Assembly (NCBI GenBank): GCA_026545225.1
Contig: CM048845.1
Coordinates: 95,916,533-95,980,532, forward strand
Direction of reading: 5' to 3'
Length of the DNA stretch: 64,000 nucleotides
DNA from: Cornus controversa
Taxonomy: Eukaryota > Streptophyta > Magnoliopsida > Cornales > Cornaceae
Each line of letters begins with the position of its first letter. Within the stretch, counting starts at the first letter, position 1. The notes under the pieces are model-generated. The model was not told the DNA's origin, ran no database searches, and was given only the letters and a program-made list of their open reading frames with translations. A program made the translations under genes and the position numbers. Shown one piece after another: positions 13,001 through 23,799 of the stretch.

Positions 13001-15460
13001 TCATTTTGGGTCTAATGGGGTTAGCAATCATAGAAAATGTTCCTTTTGGAATCCAAATCATTTTAGTCAATTTTTTTCCTTCTAAATGGACAAACAAATA
13101 TTTTATGTCTCATTTTTCTACAAAGATTGCATATAAAGCTAAATTTAGAGCTTTTGACAAAGAAGTGATTCAACAGTTTAAACTTGTCATTCTTAGAGGA
13201 AGGCCTTTTAATCAAAGATTTTTGTTTGTCATAAGGATTGTAGCTAATCCCTTCTTTGTCATAAGCATCTCTTTGTCTACCAAGAAGAATAGTTAAATTC
13301 TTTCTTCCTTTGGTGAATTTTGCAAGAATATCCACTTGATCCTCAATAATTTTCTTCAAGTTATCAATTTTGGATTGAGAATCAATTGAAGAAAAATTTT
13401 CTCTTTCACTCTTTAACAAAATATTTTCGTTTTGAATTTTTGAAAGAGATGAAGACAAACATTCCTTTTCTTTTTTCAAAGAATCATTTTCATTTTTAGA
13501 ATTTGAGATTTTTACAGAAAGAGATGAGTTTTTCTCTTTAAGAGTGGAGTTCTTCAAAATCACTTTTTTTTAGCTCTTTATGCAAATCCTCAAAAGCACA
13601 TTGCATTTCATCATATAAAATCAATGAAGAAGTTTCAAGGTTAGAATTTATCTCATCATCAATTGCCATAAGGCAAAGATTTGTAAATTCATTATTTGTG
13701 TCACATTCTGAATCACTTTAGTTAGAATTATCCCATGTGGATTTCATTGCTACTTTCTTACTTTTATCTCTTCTTGGATTGCGATAATCTTTTAGAAAGT
13801 GTCCCAATTTGCCATAATTGTAGCAAGTAGGAGGTTCCTTTTTGTTTGATTTTCCTTTTGGCTCATTTCTCTTGAAAGGTCTCCTCTTGGGGAAAGGTTC
13901 CCTTCTTAAGAACTTCTTAAATTTGTGAGGAATGAACTGTAATACCCCGCTCCAACACATGGTATGATATTGTCCGCTTTGGGCCTGAGTCCGCACGGTT
14001 TTGCTCTTGGGTTTTACCCCAAAAGGCCTCATACCATTTGAAGAGAATATACTACATATAAGCACATCCCCTTTTCCACACCCAGGCGATGTGGGATTGA
14101 GCACCTTGTACCCTGTCAGTGTGGTAGCTCAGCCCAGTGTCTGTCTATGCACCCGCCCACTCACACCCGTCCACAAGGGTTACTACAATCCACCCCCCTA
14201 CGAGGCCCGACGCCCTCGTCGGCACACTTACTTCCGGCTGGGTTCAGGCTCTGATACCAACTGTAATACCCCGCTCCAACACATGGTATGATATTGTCCG
14301 CTTTGGGCCTGAGCCCGCACGGTTTTGCTCTTGGGTTTTACCCCAAAAGGCCTCATACCATTTGAAGAGAACATACTACATATAAGCACATCCCCTTTTC
14401 CACACCCAGGCGATGTGGGATTGAGCACCTTGTACCCTGTCAGTGTGGTAGCTCAGCCCAGTGTCTGTCTATGCACCCGCCCACTCACACCCGTCCACAA
14501 GGGTTACTACGGTGCATAGACAGACACTGGGCTGAGCTACCACACTGACAGGGTACAGGGTGCTCAATCCCACATCGCCTGGGTGTGGAAAAGGGGATGT
14601 GCTTATATGTAGTATGTTCTCTTCAAATGGTATGAGGCCTTTTGGGGTAAACCCAAGAGCAAAACCGTGCGGGCTCAGGCCCAAAGCGGACAATATCATA
14701 TCATGTGTTGGAGCGGGGTATTACAGTTGGTATCAGAGCCTGAACCCAGCCGGAAGGAAGTGTGCCGACGAAGGCGTCGGGCCTCGTAGGGGGGTGGATT
14801 GTAGTAACCCTTGTGGACGGGTGTGAGTGGGCGGGTGCATAGACAGACACTGGGCTGAGCTACCACACTGACAGGGTACAGGGTGCTCAATCCCACATCG
14901 CCTGGGTGTGGAAAAGGGGATGTGCTTATATGTAGTATGTTCTCTTCAAATGGTATGAGGCCTTTTGGGGTAAACCCAAGAGCAAAACCGTGCGGGCTCA
15001 GGCCCAAAGCGGACAATATCATATCATGTGTTGGAGCGGGGTATTACAGAATGCTATGTCATCTTCATCATCATTAGACCCACTTTTATCAATTTCTTTC
15101 GAATATTGGAAAGATGATTTTAATGCTAAGGTCTTCTTCGATTTGGCTATTTTTTGACGACTACCAACTTGGATCTCATGAGTCATAAGCGATCCCATAA
15201 GGTCTTCAAGACGCAAGGTATCAAGATCCTTAGCTTTTTGAATAACCATTGCCTTTGCATCCCAACTTGTAGGAAGACACCAAAGCACATTTCTAACATT
15301 GTCGGAGTTAGAATAAGTCTTACCAAGATGAGATAAGCTATTAACAATATTAGTAAATTTAGTAAACATTTCATTAATAGTAAATCTAGTAAACATTTCA
15401 TTAATAAATTCACTTGGAAGCATGATAAAAAGCTCATATTCACTAATTAACATACTAATT
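13001..15460 (-). mobile_element. Copia 1 gag region (interrupted by the TRIM pair)
   Basis: Minus-strand frames show a gag core (NVRNVLWCLPTSWDAKAMVIQKAKDLDTLRLEDLMGSL, about 15310-15180), a basic segment with a CCHC-like knuckle (CYNYGKLGHFLKD, about 13830-13790), a long Ser/Lys/Asn coiled-coil-like stretch (13560-13380), and a second Cys/His cluster near 13110. The TRIM pair at 13938-15048 lies between the gag core and the knuckle. It is a broken fossil. Confidence 0.8.
13938..15048. mobile_element. Head-to-head pair of TRIM elements (large hairpin)
   Basis: Four ~250-bp terminal repeats (13938-14187, 14262-14510, 14511-14725 truncated, 14800-15048) with sense termini TGTAGTAACC...GGGTATTACA. 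Between the members of each pair are only ~74 bp, starting with the primer-site motif TTGGTATCAGAGCC (minus at 14248-14261, plus at 14726-14740). This is the TRIM layout: two LTRs, PBS, no coding. The left element is in minus sense and the right in plus sense, meeting at 14510/14511, so nearly the whole segment folds on itself. The flank GAATG at 13930-13934 and 15049-15053 looks like the target duplication, with 3 extra bases on the left. Confidence 0.85.
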
Positions 15461-15878
15461 TTGGTAGCTCTAACTTGCTTAGTGCCCTCATAGGTTACTT
15501 CTAATTTGTCCTAAATTTCTTTGGCTGTTTTACAAGCCGAAATTCTATTGAACTCGAATTTGCTTAAAGCACAATACAAATTAGTGATAGCTTTAACATT
15601 GATTTGAATTAGCTTTCTATCACCATCGGTTTATTCTTCCTCATCCTTGAGAACTTTCCTATCTTCAACATTTTTCATGGGAACTAAAGGCCCTTTACAA
15701 ACAACTTCCCAAACTTGATAATCAATGGTTAGAGAAAGAATGTCATTCTAGGTTTCCAATAATTATAGTTGGTGCCATCAAACCAAGGTGGCCTATTGTT
15801 TGATTGTCCTTCCATATGAGAGGCACCTTGCATGTTTGCCATGATAAAACTCTAAGATGGTTAGGTTAAAAAACTAGA

Positions 15879-15898
15879 GCCCTAACTCTGATACCAAT
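15879..15898 (-). other. Copia 1 primer-binding site (tRNA-Met type)
   Basis: The minus strand reads ATTGGTATCAGAGTTAGGGC immediately after the 5' LTR. TGGTATCAGAG is complementary to the 3' end of initiator tRNA-Met, the usual primer for plant Copia elements. Confidence 0.85.
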
Positions 15899-17165
15899 TG
15901 TTACTCAAGTAATGACCCTAGAGAGGGGGGGGGGGGTGAATAGGGCCTTTGGCAAACAATATAATCTAATTTATAAATTAAAATGATATGCAAAATATAA
16001 TGAGATAATGATAAAATCAAACAAGCACAATATAAATAAGTTAGGGATAGAGAGATTCAAACACTATTGACACAAGGATATAGCGTGATTCAGAAACTCC
16101 TACTCCACGACTCAAGATTCCTCTTAAGATTTTCCCAAATCCACTATGGCTTTTCCTTGTTGGTGGAGAGCAAACCCTTACAATGGGGCACACAAGCTCC
16201 TTCTTGCTAAGTGAACTCCTTCACTTAGTGTTCTAGGGTTCAACAACCCTTTACAAATTATATAAAAGAGAATTTGTGATACAATGGATATCTCTTAAAG
16301 AAAGAAATACAATTTCAAGCTCTCAATACTATAGTTAAAGTTGAATCACAAGTTTGAAACTCAAGTGTATTGAATGATGGTAAATTGCAATGAATGTAAC
16401 TCAATGAATGCTCAAGAGTATTGGTGTAACTTCATAAATGCAGAACATATCAATATATAGAGACCCTTTGAGGAATATAGCTGTTGCTAGGTAGTTGGAA
16501 GTATTAAATTCACTGAACTAGTCATTGCATTCAAATTCAGTTACTTTCAGTTAGCTGATAAAGTGCTCTAAAAACATCATTACGTACTATTTTTTTTAGT
16601 CGCCTCAAAGTGCACTTTCAGCTTGCTCAAAGTGAGGTTTCAGCTAGCTCAAAATGAATTTTCAACAAGCTCAAAATGAGTTTTTAGCAAGCTCAAACTG
16701 GACATATCTTTGAAGGATTTTCAACAAAGTACAGGAAAGACTTTAAAAAGATTGATCTTTGAAGAATGTCCCTACGGCTTTAAGACTAATTTCTTAGTGA
16801 TATAATGACCAAGAGATGATGTGTATGTGAATGCATCATGGTCATGATATGTAAGTGAGCTTCAAACAAGTTATTCAAAAATAACTTTGACAAATTAAGT
16901 CCTATCTCTCACCAAGCTATAACTACCCCATTTCTTCATGCTTTATTATATCTTGAAGCTTTGAGGTTCTTCCTTCTTCTTCAATGAATGCTTGTCTCAT
17001 GTCATTGTCTTTTTTCATGATTATTCCACAATGTGAATGTTTTCTTTGTTTGTGACAATCATCCTAAGTAATCACTCAATTTAGATGTTAGTATTTAACA
17101 TCATTAATGATTTGTTATCATCAACATTACTAGATTGTCCTTAGGTTAAAATCTTTGGGTCAACA
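15899..17165 (-). repeat. 5' LTR of Copia 1
   Basis: 1267 bp, partner of 4958-6220 with matching ends. A poly-G run after position 15920 differs in length from the other LTR. The adjacent TACAC at 17166-17170 is the target duplication. Confidence 0.88.
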
Positions 17166-17170
17166 TACAC

Positions 17171-17960
17171 CACTATCACTATCAACCACAATCGACACCA
17201 CCACCACTGTCAACACCACCACCATAACCCCAACCCACACAGGCGACACCACAATTCCCTTGAAGACCCACTGTCAACACCACCACCACCACCATAATCC
17301 CAACCCACCCACACCGGCGGCACCATAATCCCCTTGAGGACCCACTGTCACCACCACCACCACAATCTTAACCCACGTCGACGACATAACTCATACTTGG
17401 GTTTCAGTTCCACACAATCGATACCATCTCTGAAACTAACATCTACAAATGGAGCCTTGGGAACTTTTTTTCTCTCTACACATATAAATAGAGACATCTA
17501 TATATATATATATATATATATTATACACCACCACCATTGTTAACCATAATCGACACCACCACCATAACCACAATCGACAACACCACCACTGTCAACACCA
17601 CCATCACAACCCCAATCGACACTACCACCACTGTCAACACCACCACCACCACAACACTACCACCTATTTTTCTCTCTCTACTCCTGTAAACAGAGACATC
17701 AAATTGGGATCAAAAAATTTCTTGGCGGTGGCAAGAGAAAACTTTGACTTCACAGTGATGGGATTGGGTTTCTGATTCAGTTTTGGACTGTTAACGATCT
17801 AAAATAGATGGGTTTCGCGGTGATGGGATTAGGTTTTGACTGGTTGTTTGGGTGGTGGATTTGGGTTTTGTTTGGATGGTGAATGGATTAGGTGTTTTGA
17901 TTGATTTGGGAAAGATTGTGGTGGTTGTGGTTGTGGTTGTGGTTGGTGGTGGTGGTTGTG

Positions 17961-18007
<47 letters not shown>

Positions 18008-18433
18008 AGTTTATACAGAGAAATTGATGGTGGTAGTGACTGTGGTTGTCGTGGCGCTGCCAGGCGTGGGGTTAGGATGGTTGGGGTGGCGGCGGCGTCG
18101 CTATTTTGGGTGGTGGATACACATATATAGTGTGTTTATGTGTGTATATATATATATATACGTTTGTGTGTGTACAGAGAATCATTGGTTGTGGCGGTGA
18201 CTATTTTTGCCGCCTGTGGTGGTGATTGGTGGTAGTGGTGGTGATGGTGGTGGTGGTTGTGGTTGGTGGCAGTGGTGGTTTCCTCCCTCTCTCTTTCTCT
18301 CTCTCTATATATAATGTAATAACAGTCAAATGAGTATGTAATAATAAGGCATGATTGGGGGCATTTTGGTCTATTAGGCCGGGTTAAATAGGTAATTTTA
18401 GTATTAAAAAAGGTTTGGTCAAAAGTCAAAAGT
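17171..18433. repeat. Simple-sequence-rich interior of the MULE-like element
   Basis: 17171-17660 is a degenerate (CCACCA/CAACACCAC) array; 17500-17520 and 17994-18006 are (TA)n; 17960-17993 is (GT)n; 18145-18160 is (TA)n; 18190-18285 is a (GGTGGTGGTTGTG) array, roughly the complement of the left CCACCA array; 18286-18306 is (CTCTCT)n. The mirror arrangement suggests these belonged to the arms of the TIR element. I see no gene. Confidence 0.7.
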
Positions 18434-18831
18434 CGGAGGGTGTTGGTGACAAAATTACACAAAGTTGTTGCTGCGTGATAATACTTCAAATCTCAGGAAG
18501 TGTCAATAAAGTTTATCCTAATATTTAAATATTATAAATTTTAACTGATTGTCATGGGTTGACTTAAAATTTTTAATCCCGAATTCATAATTCGATTCAC
18601 TGTTTATAAATTCTTATTTTCTAAATCGGTGACCCATATATTAATCATCTGATCCGATTCATTTTTTGTGCACCCTTGTCAATTAGGAAATCGAAGTATT
18701 CCACGACTTGAATATCTACCGAAAAATATAGGGCGTGGACTTTTCTCTTTTGGTTCCGTTTTTCCAAACAACTTTAATTCCGAGATAAGATATTGTTTTG
18801 CCTTTTTCCCTGCATTCAGACCACTACAATT

Positions 18832-18882
18832 AAGACAAAGCCATCTGGATGAAGGAAGATGGGGTGTGATTTCTGGGAAGTT
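18832..18882 (+). promoter_or_regulatory. Conserved EXO70 upstream block, copy 1
   Basis: GACAAAGCCATCTGGATGAAGG, with the following GATGGGGTGTGATTTCTGGG, is shared with the blocks at 35995, 51330 and (minus) 63833. It lies about 225 bp upstream of the EXO70-1 start codon. The shared order and spacing point to duplicated promoter or 5' UTR sequence. Confidence 0.7.
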
Positions 18883-19086
18883 TATTCAGTCTTCTCTCCA
18901 GTCTGCTTAACGATATCCTTGCATATATCTTCCATTTTACACCTGTAAATTTAAATTTTCATTCCCAGACAATTACCACGTTCAATATTCTAATATATAT
19001 ATATCCTCATCAACAACTTCAAGTTTTTAAAATATATACTTGGAATTCCTTCCTACATTAGATTTGATTAATTCTCAATAATTAAG

Positions 19087-19472
19087 ATGGTTTTCTTCAA
19101 ATTCTTAAAATTCCATAGATCATATAGCCAGCCACAGGCAACAGATGAGCAGCCAGAAAATGTTGTCCCGGCATCCCAATCAGCCATGGACGAGATTCAA
19201 CGACAGACAGAGTCCGCAACGACCTCAGACAATAAGATCCAATACAACAGCGCCATCCAGATTGCCAATATTGCTCAACTTGAAAACGAATTTCAAGCCA
19301 TCTTAATCAGTCTCACCAGTCCAACCGGCGGCACCAATCCAAGTACGTCTTCGACAAGCTCATATTCCATTACAGATAGTGGTCCAAGCTATGAGGACTG
19401 TAATTTCTTAAAGTTGAATGCGGAGAAAAAAGATGATCTTCGCAGCATCGCTGAGAGAATGAACACTGCCGG
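19087..19472 (+). pseudogene. EXO70-1, N-terminal half (separated by inversion)
   Basis: The plus-strand frame starts MVFFKFLKFHRS, like EXO70-2 (MVFKFLRIL) and EXO70-3 (MVLKFIKIF). It contains the N-terminal landmarks MDEIQRQTESA, AQLENEFQAILISL and KKDDLRSIAERMNTAG. Relative to copies 2 and 3 it lacks the ~35-residue stretch between SAM and DEIQ (the part carrying KFDQYLQAV). Homology stops at 19472 (CTGCCGG). The frame then runs on into unrelated LTR sequence to 19551. The missing C-terminal part is on the opposite strand at 20400-21709, so this half cannot make a normal exocyst subunit. Confidence 0.85.
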
Positions 19473-19474
19473 TC

Positions 19475-19963
19475 CTAGTTGGTACACGACTCCTTCTTTC
19501 CCTCCACCTCTTGCCTTATTCAGGCAATTGATCATAAATTTTCACTTTTAGTTGGATGAACGTGGACGCTTTTTGGTGATAGATCCCTCAATGGCAGTTG
19601 AACCCTCCCTTTAATTTAGATAACTGCTGTTAGTGGATCCCTTAGTTGAGTTGATTCTGACTTGAAGTACTAATTTCCTAATTTGATGGACTCCACTAAC
19701 CGAATTAACATTAGTGGTTATATATATATAGTCTTGACCAGGGAAGACTAATTCATTGGCTGCCACGTGTCATCTGATTAGTAGCCCGTGGTTTGAAAGT
19801 ATGTATTTTGGATGGGCGTTTGCTGCAGATGATCTCTTATCATTTATATTACTACCTATCAAGTCCTTAGCAGGTAAGAATTCCGTTGTGGTCAGTTTCA
19901 TTAGAACCCGCCATGTGTCAGTTTCTCATTGAACAGTAGCTACTGAAAATATTGGTGTTAACC
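19475..19963 (-). mobile_element. Inverted half of a LARD-like LTR (element X, copy A)
   Basis: The reverse complement matches 27938-28446 of copy B, including GTTAACA at the terminus, CAGTAGCTACTG, AAGTCCTTAGCAG, a (TA)n beside GTCTTGACCAGG, and AACCCTCCCTT. The continuation of the same LTR lies in plus orientation at 22835-23799, showing that the segment between was flipped. It begins with CTAGTTGG, the complement of the CCAACTAC that starts the other half. Confidence 0.82.
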
Positions 19964-20399
19964 GTTTGATCTTCAAATGTTTGATGACTGATATCATGGA
20001 AGAACATGAATAAAGATCTTAACCCAAACAATTAATATGTATAAAAATCAGATTTGCAAAAGCTGTATTGTTAGACATCATTCCAGTTTCACATTTTTCT
20101 ACATGATGCTACTCTGCACTTTTAGATAGAAGTTTAATGACATCAGTTCTGCACACTGCTTGTTAGATATTCTGAAATGAAAAAAAGGCTCATTCTCATT
20201 CCGATAAATATATATTACTCGAGAAGACCACAGAATCAGAAGTCTATGTATTGCTTGGCTGTAGAATACTAATAAGAAAGTCCATTCTCAAAAATAAAAA
20301 TAAAAAGGTAAAAATTACAAGACCATCATTTCCTTCTCATGAGAAGGCCTGGTGCAAATTGGGTACATTTTTGAACGTCATAGGTGCTCGGGCAAGGTC
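19964..20399 (-). other. 3' flank / 3' UTR of EXO70-1
   Basis: Next to the C-terminal half. 20265-20399 (aagtccatt, attacaaga, catttccttctcatgagaagg, ctggtgcaaattgggtaca) aligns with the 3' flank of EXO70-4 at 55808-55908, so it was part of the duplicated gene unit. The rest of the stretch shows nothing recognisable. Confidence 0.55.
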
Positions 20400-21709
20400 T
20401 CATACGGGCATGCTTGCTTGTGACCCAAAATTTGAGATCGCGATCTTAAGGTCCTCAACTGTGTACTTAATGTATTTCTCTTGTTGATTCTCATTCCCTA
20501 AAAGGCTCTTGAACCGCTCGAAGAAGGAGCTGTAGGCTGGAATCAGCTTCTCTGATATGGAATGGCGAAGCTTGTTTCGGATGTGTTCATTTGGTACCAC
20601 CCATTTGGCTTGATTCTGATGAACCTCTTCTAAGGTAGCATTCAAGGTCTTGAACCTCTCTCTCAACGCTCTCTTCAATACCTTCGAAGACCGACCACGG
20701 ATCACGTATAGCCCTTCATCTCTCAGACAATAGAGGACCCTCTCCCATGTTGATCCCAGATAGGCATTCATTAGGAGCTGGACATTTTCGATCAACATCT
20801 TCAGGTAATCGTCCCCAACCATCTCTCTCAACTCCGGATCCTCTCTGATTTTTTCAACCATGTAGTGAACATTGTTCATCATGAATAATTGAGCCAAAGA
20901 GGTGTTCATATAGCGCTTGGATTTAGCCTCCAGTTTGAATTGTAAAATTTCAATGATCCAAATTAAATGGACCACCAATGGAGTACACCCATCAAGAAAA
21001 GCAATATTTTTTATATCCGAAATTGTCATATGATCACCACAAATATTCCTCCTATATTCTGGCTTTGATAAGATCAATTTAGATAGCCCTTCATTGTAGT
21101 AAGCGATCTGAGTAATATATCTCATCACATATGTTGTGAAGGTGTCAATCCCACCTCTTTGATCAAGAAAATGAGACTGCCCATGAAGCATGTCATTTTC
21201 AAATTCCGGTAGAATCTCTCTTGCAGCTTCGGCAAGCTGTGATAGCATCTCAGAAGCCTGAATTCCAACAGATTCTAATGATTTGGACCTAAAAATAATA
21301 TCCAGATCTTTCAAAAGCTGCAGCAACATTTCGTGGAGGTCTAAAATTCTGAACAGCTTATCTGGATGCCGTGATCTGTGGCTTGTGCAGATGCTTAATG
21401 CTTTCCCAGTCTCAAATAATTGAAATGCAGCATCTTTAACCGTTTCTGCGAAACAGTTATCGTCAGTGGCGTTTCCAAGACCTCCAAACACATGCTTACA
21501 AAGTTTCTTTTCACTCACAAAGAGAACGCTAACCCAAATCTTAGAAGCTTGTATCCATTGTCTGATCTTCTCCTCCAATGCTCCCCACTCCAAACTACGA
21601 ATGTCATTCATACTTAATTTCTGGATGCGGAGTTTTCGGAGACTTGTGTCCAGGAAAGTCTTTCTTACACACTGGTACACCTCAACGCACTTCCCAAGAT
21701 GTCCGGCAG
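20400..21709 (-). pseudogene. EXO70-1, C-terminal half
   Basis: The minus-strand frame covers nearly the whole Exo70 C-terminal domain: KCVEVYQCVRKTF, MNDIRSLEWGALEEKIRQWI, SEKKLCKHVFGGLG, VVHLIWIIEILQFKLEAKSKR, LFMMNNVHYMVEKI, MVGDDYLKMLIENVQ, STWERVLYCLRDEGL, RFKTLNATLEEVHQNQAKWVVPN, IPAYSSFFERFKSLL and KYIKYTVEDLKIAISNF. EXO70 binds phosphoinositides and tethers secretory vesicles to the plasma membrane as part of the exocyst. The frame is open for 426 residues from an internal Met but lacks the N-terminal third, which lies inverted at 19087. A hAT element abuts its 5' edge at 21710, with TCCGGCAG there mirroring CTGCCGG at 19466. A truncated transcript is possible but unproven. It is closest to EXO70-4. 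Confidence 0.88.
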
Positions 21710-22834
21710 CAGGGGCGGAGCCAGGGGGGGGCTAGCAGGGGCCATGGCCCCCCCCCCCCCCCCCCCCCAAGAATTTGAAATTTCTTTTACTAGTATGCCT
21801 GTTTTTCAAAATTAATACGTGTATATGCACTACTTGGCCCCTCCAAATCCATTTCTTCATTAGATATTGGGCCTTCAGAAATTCAATACTAATAAATTCC
21901 ACCAAACCCAATTCTTCATTGGGCCTTTAGAAACTTAATACTAATAAACCCCCCAAACCCAATTCCTCATTGGCTATTGGGCCTTTAGAAACTTAATACT
22001 AATAAATCCCCCAAACCCAATTCTTCATTGGCCCTTTAAAAACTCAAGACTTATATATTAGTATATTATGTCAATGTTGTATCCGAAATCTCAATAGCAG
22101 ATACATAGCATGAATATAAACACACCCTCACACTAATCCCTTTTATATCAATTCAGTTCATAATTTAATTTCAATCTTATTCCTTGGATTGGGAAATAAT
22201 TTTTTATATGGGTTTCGAAAAAAAGAAAAAGAAACAGTTGTACTTTATTTAATAGATATATACTTATCAAACTAAGCTTATTTTTTTTAGTGTAGTGATC
22301 ATTAGCGAAAATTGGTATAAAGGACTATTGAATTAGAAGTATTATTTTTGAATTATTCTATTAGTACGATTATACTATTAATTGATAATTAAAAATAATG
22401 ATAGATTGATAGTTGATATGTTAATATGTATGACGTGTTCCAGATTTTGCTTAATTATTAATTTCTGATATTACAACATGAATTTTGTATTTGTTTATAA
22501 GTTAAAAGTCTAATTGTTTAGTTGAAAGCTTTTTCAATTTTAGCTTAATCTTTTTTTATCCTGTTAAAAAAGTTTGATAAGAAAATTTATTTAAATAACT
22601 AATTGATAAAATTTTAGGTTAATTGATTACTTTGGAAGCATAGGCCTAAGTCTAGTCAGGCCACTAAAAACTATTGACGCTTTATATATTGTATATATAC
22701 ATTTACTCTTATACATTTATATAATACATATATATTATATATATTTTTGTACATAATTATAAAACTAATATTAAACTGATGTAAAAAAAAAAAAATTTGG
22801 CCCCCCCTAAACCAAAATCCTAGCTCCGCCCCTG
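21710..22834. mobile_element. Non-autonomous hAT-like DNA transposon at the inversion breakpoint
   Basis: The ends are CAGGGGCGGAGCCAGG on the left and, reverse-complemented, CAGGGGCGGAGCTAGG on the right, short TIRs of a type common in plant hAT elements. It is 1125 bp, AT-rich, with no transposase. A C-rich run sits near 21747-21768, and an internal tract near 21850-22030 repeats a ~60-bp unit (CCCAATTCTTCATTGG...CTTAATACTAATAAA). The flanking 8-mers differ (TCCGGCAG left, CCAACTAC right), but each has a mate elsewhere: 19466-19472 and 19475-19482 respectively. This is as expected if one end took part in a rearrangement. Confidence 0.75.
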
Positions 22835-23799
22835 CCAACTACTGAGAAAAGTTGCTAAACGTGGGGAATTTCTATTCATAATTCAGTAAAGTAGCAAAAA
22901 ACATGCCACTTGGGTAAAACCACTTAGCCAACAATTCAAGAAGTTGTAGCACATAAGGAAATATGTATTACAACATATAAACACGATGAGAAGATCAAGG
23001 AGGACGTGGGACAAGTGGTGAAATCTGGCTGTTCTATGTTGAAGGTCTCAATTGCTAGTAGAAACTGCCTTCTTCAACTTCCAATAGAACCGTCACCCAC
23101 AACTGCTGATTTAAAACTACAACACTCAAGAGAACGTAGCTTTATACATGTAAACATGGTCAGAAGGTTAAGAAGATCATGAGACAAGTGGCAAGATTTG
23201 ATTAGTCCACGTGGAAAGCCTCAACCACTAGTAGCAACTGCTCATCAACACTGCTATCAGAAAGCTCTATAAATAGTGCATCTAAGCTTCATTTGCAAAC
23301 CCTGCTCAACGCACACAAAACACTTCAATTCAAAGTCTTGCACTTTGTGTATCTTTTACATTCCAGCAATATATTTCATTATGTTTTAATCCAAGGTTGT
23401 TCAGCTTTTGATTATGCATTATGTTTTGTTGAACTTCCCTTCCAAAGGCATGCAATTTTCTTTCATTTAATTTCAGCACTTGCATTTTAATTACTTACCT
23501 TTTCAGTCATGTCCTTTAAATTCTTTTACTTCCTTGTCCTGTCCTTTAATTTCTTTAATTTCTTTATCCTGTCAATTCAACTATTTACTTTCCTCGTGCT
23601 GTCCTTTAATTCCTTTAATTTTTTTGTCTCGTACTTCATTTCTGTTTACCTTTTCAGCCATAGAAAATCCAAAAAAGTCCTTTGTTCTTAAAGGCAAAAA
23701 AGAACATTTGGAAGGTGGTCATTCCAGACCTTCCTAACAATCGCCTGATCCCTACTTTCCAACTGGAATCTAGTTTTGATCTTCAATCGGAACTAAACA
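22835..23799 (+). mobile_element. Remaining half of the element X LTR (copy A)
   Basis: Aligns with copy B (28452-29264 and 33097-33240). A TATA box lies at CTCTATAAATAGTG (23267), in the same position as in copy B (28888). The LTR ends ...GGAACTAAACA, followed by TTCCTGGCACTCCCGC, like the GGCACGCCC motif that follows the 5' LTR in plant LARD-type Gypsy elements. At 23647-23660 it preserves the uninterrupted site (TTACCTTTTCAGCC) into which Copia 2 inserted in copy B. Confidence 0.75.

Larger units (their letters stand above)
4958..17165 (-). mobile_element. Copia LTR retrotransposon 1 (fossil, nested insertions)
   Basis: Two matching LTRs (4958-6220 and 15899-17165, TGTTACTC...GGTCAACA) are flanked by the 5-bp target duplication TACAC (4953-4957 and 17166-17170). 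The minus-strand order is 5' LTR, tRNA-Met primer site, gag, protease, integrase, reverse transcriptase, RNase H, an extra open reading frame region, then 3' LTR. This is the Copia gene order. Removing the solo LTR (7137-8559) and the TRIM pair (13938-15048) leaves about 9.7 kb, in the size range of long Copia lineages such as SIRE/Maximus (lineage assignment is inference). The element is broken in many places. The LTRs look roughly nine-tenths identical by eye, so it is not recent. Confidence 0.9.
4691..18518. mobile_element. MULE-like TIR element hosting the Copia insertion
   Basis: The first ~85 bp (GGGTAAATATCATTGACA...) match the reverse complement of the last ~85 bp (GGATAAACTTTATTGACA...). 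Shared landmarks are TATTATCACGCAGC and AATTTTGTCACCAACACCC. The flanking 9-bp sequences TACTATTTA (4682-4690) and TAATATTTA (18519-18527) agree at 8 of 9 positions, the usual Mutator-superfamily duplication. No transposase is seen. The original interior remains at 4776-4957 and 17171-18433 and is mostly simple sequence. Confidence 0.7.
4458..18676. mobile_element. Outermost hAT-like MITE, split by a nested MULE and Copia
   Basis: The left part (4458-4690) begins AAGAGTGACCATGGAT and is rich in GGATCGGATTGGAT-type words. The reverse complement of the right part (18519-18676) begins AAGGGTGCACAAAAAATG and carries similar ATCGGATCAGAT words. Such ends are common in plant hAT-type MITEs. AATTAG flanks both sides (4451-4456 and 18681-18686), but I cannot define a clean 8-bp duplication. 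Everything from 4691 to 18518 is a later insertion. Confidence 0.4.

Noticed and set aside
13938-15048. Several overlapping ORFs of 60-108 residues with identical protein text (MLNPTSPGCGKGDV..., MILSALGLSPHG...)
   Set aside because: They are translations of the four TRIM terminal repeats on both strands. The repetition comes from the DNA repeat, not from genes.
15891-15900. tRNA gene suggested by the TGGTATCAGAG motif (also at 14248, 14730, 25003, 50630)
   Set aside because: These are primer-binding sites next to LTRs. No tRNA cloverleaf surrounds them.
17334-18489. His/Val/Gly-rich ORFs (MRTHCHHHHH..., MVDLGFVWMV..., minus MKYYHAATTL...)
   Set aside because: Translations of CCACCA, GGTGGTT and GT microsatellites inside the MULE-like element.
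21747-21768. Poly-C run as a possible assembly gap or artefact
   Set aside because: It lies inside the hAT-like element next to its TIR, where C/G-rich runs also occur at the other end. Treated as part of the element, though its exact length may be unreliable.
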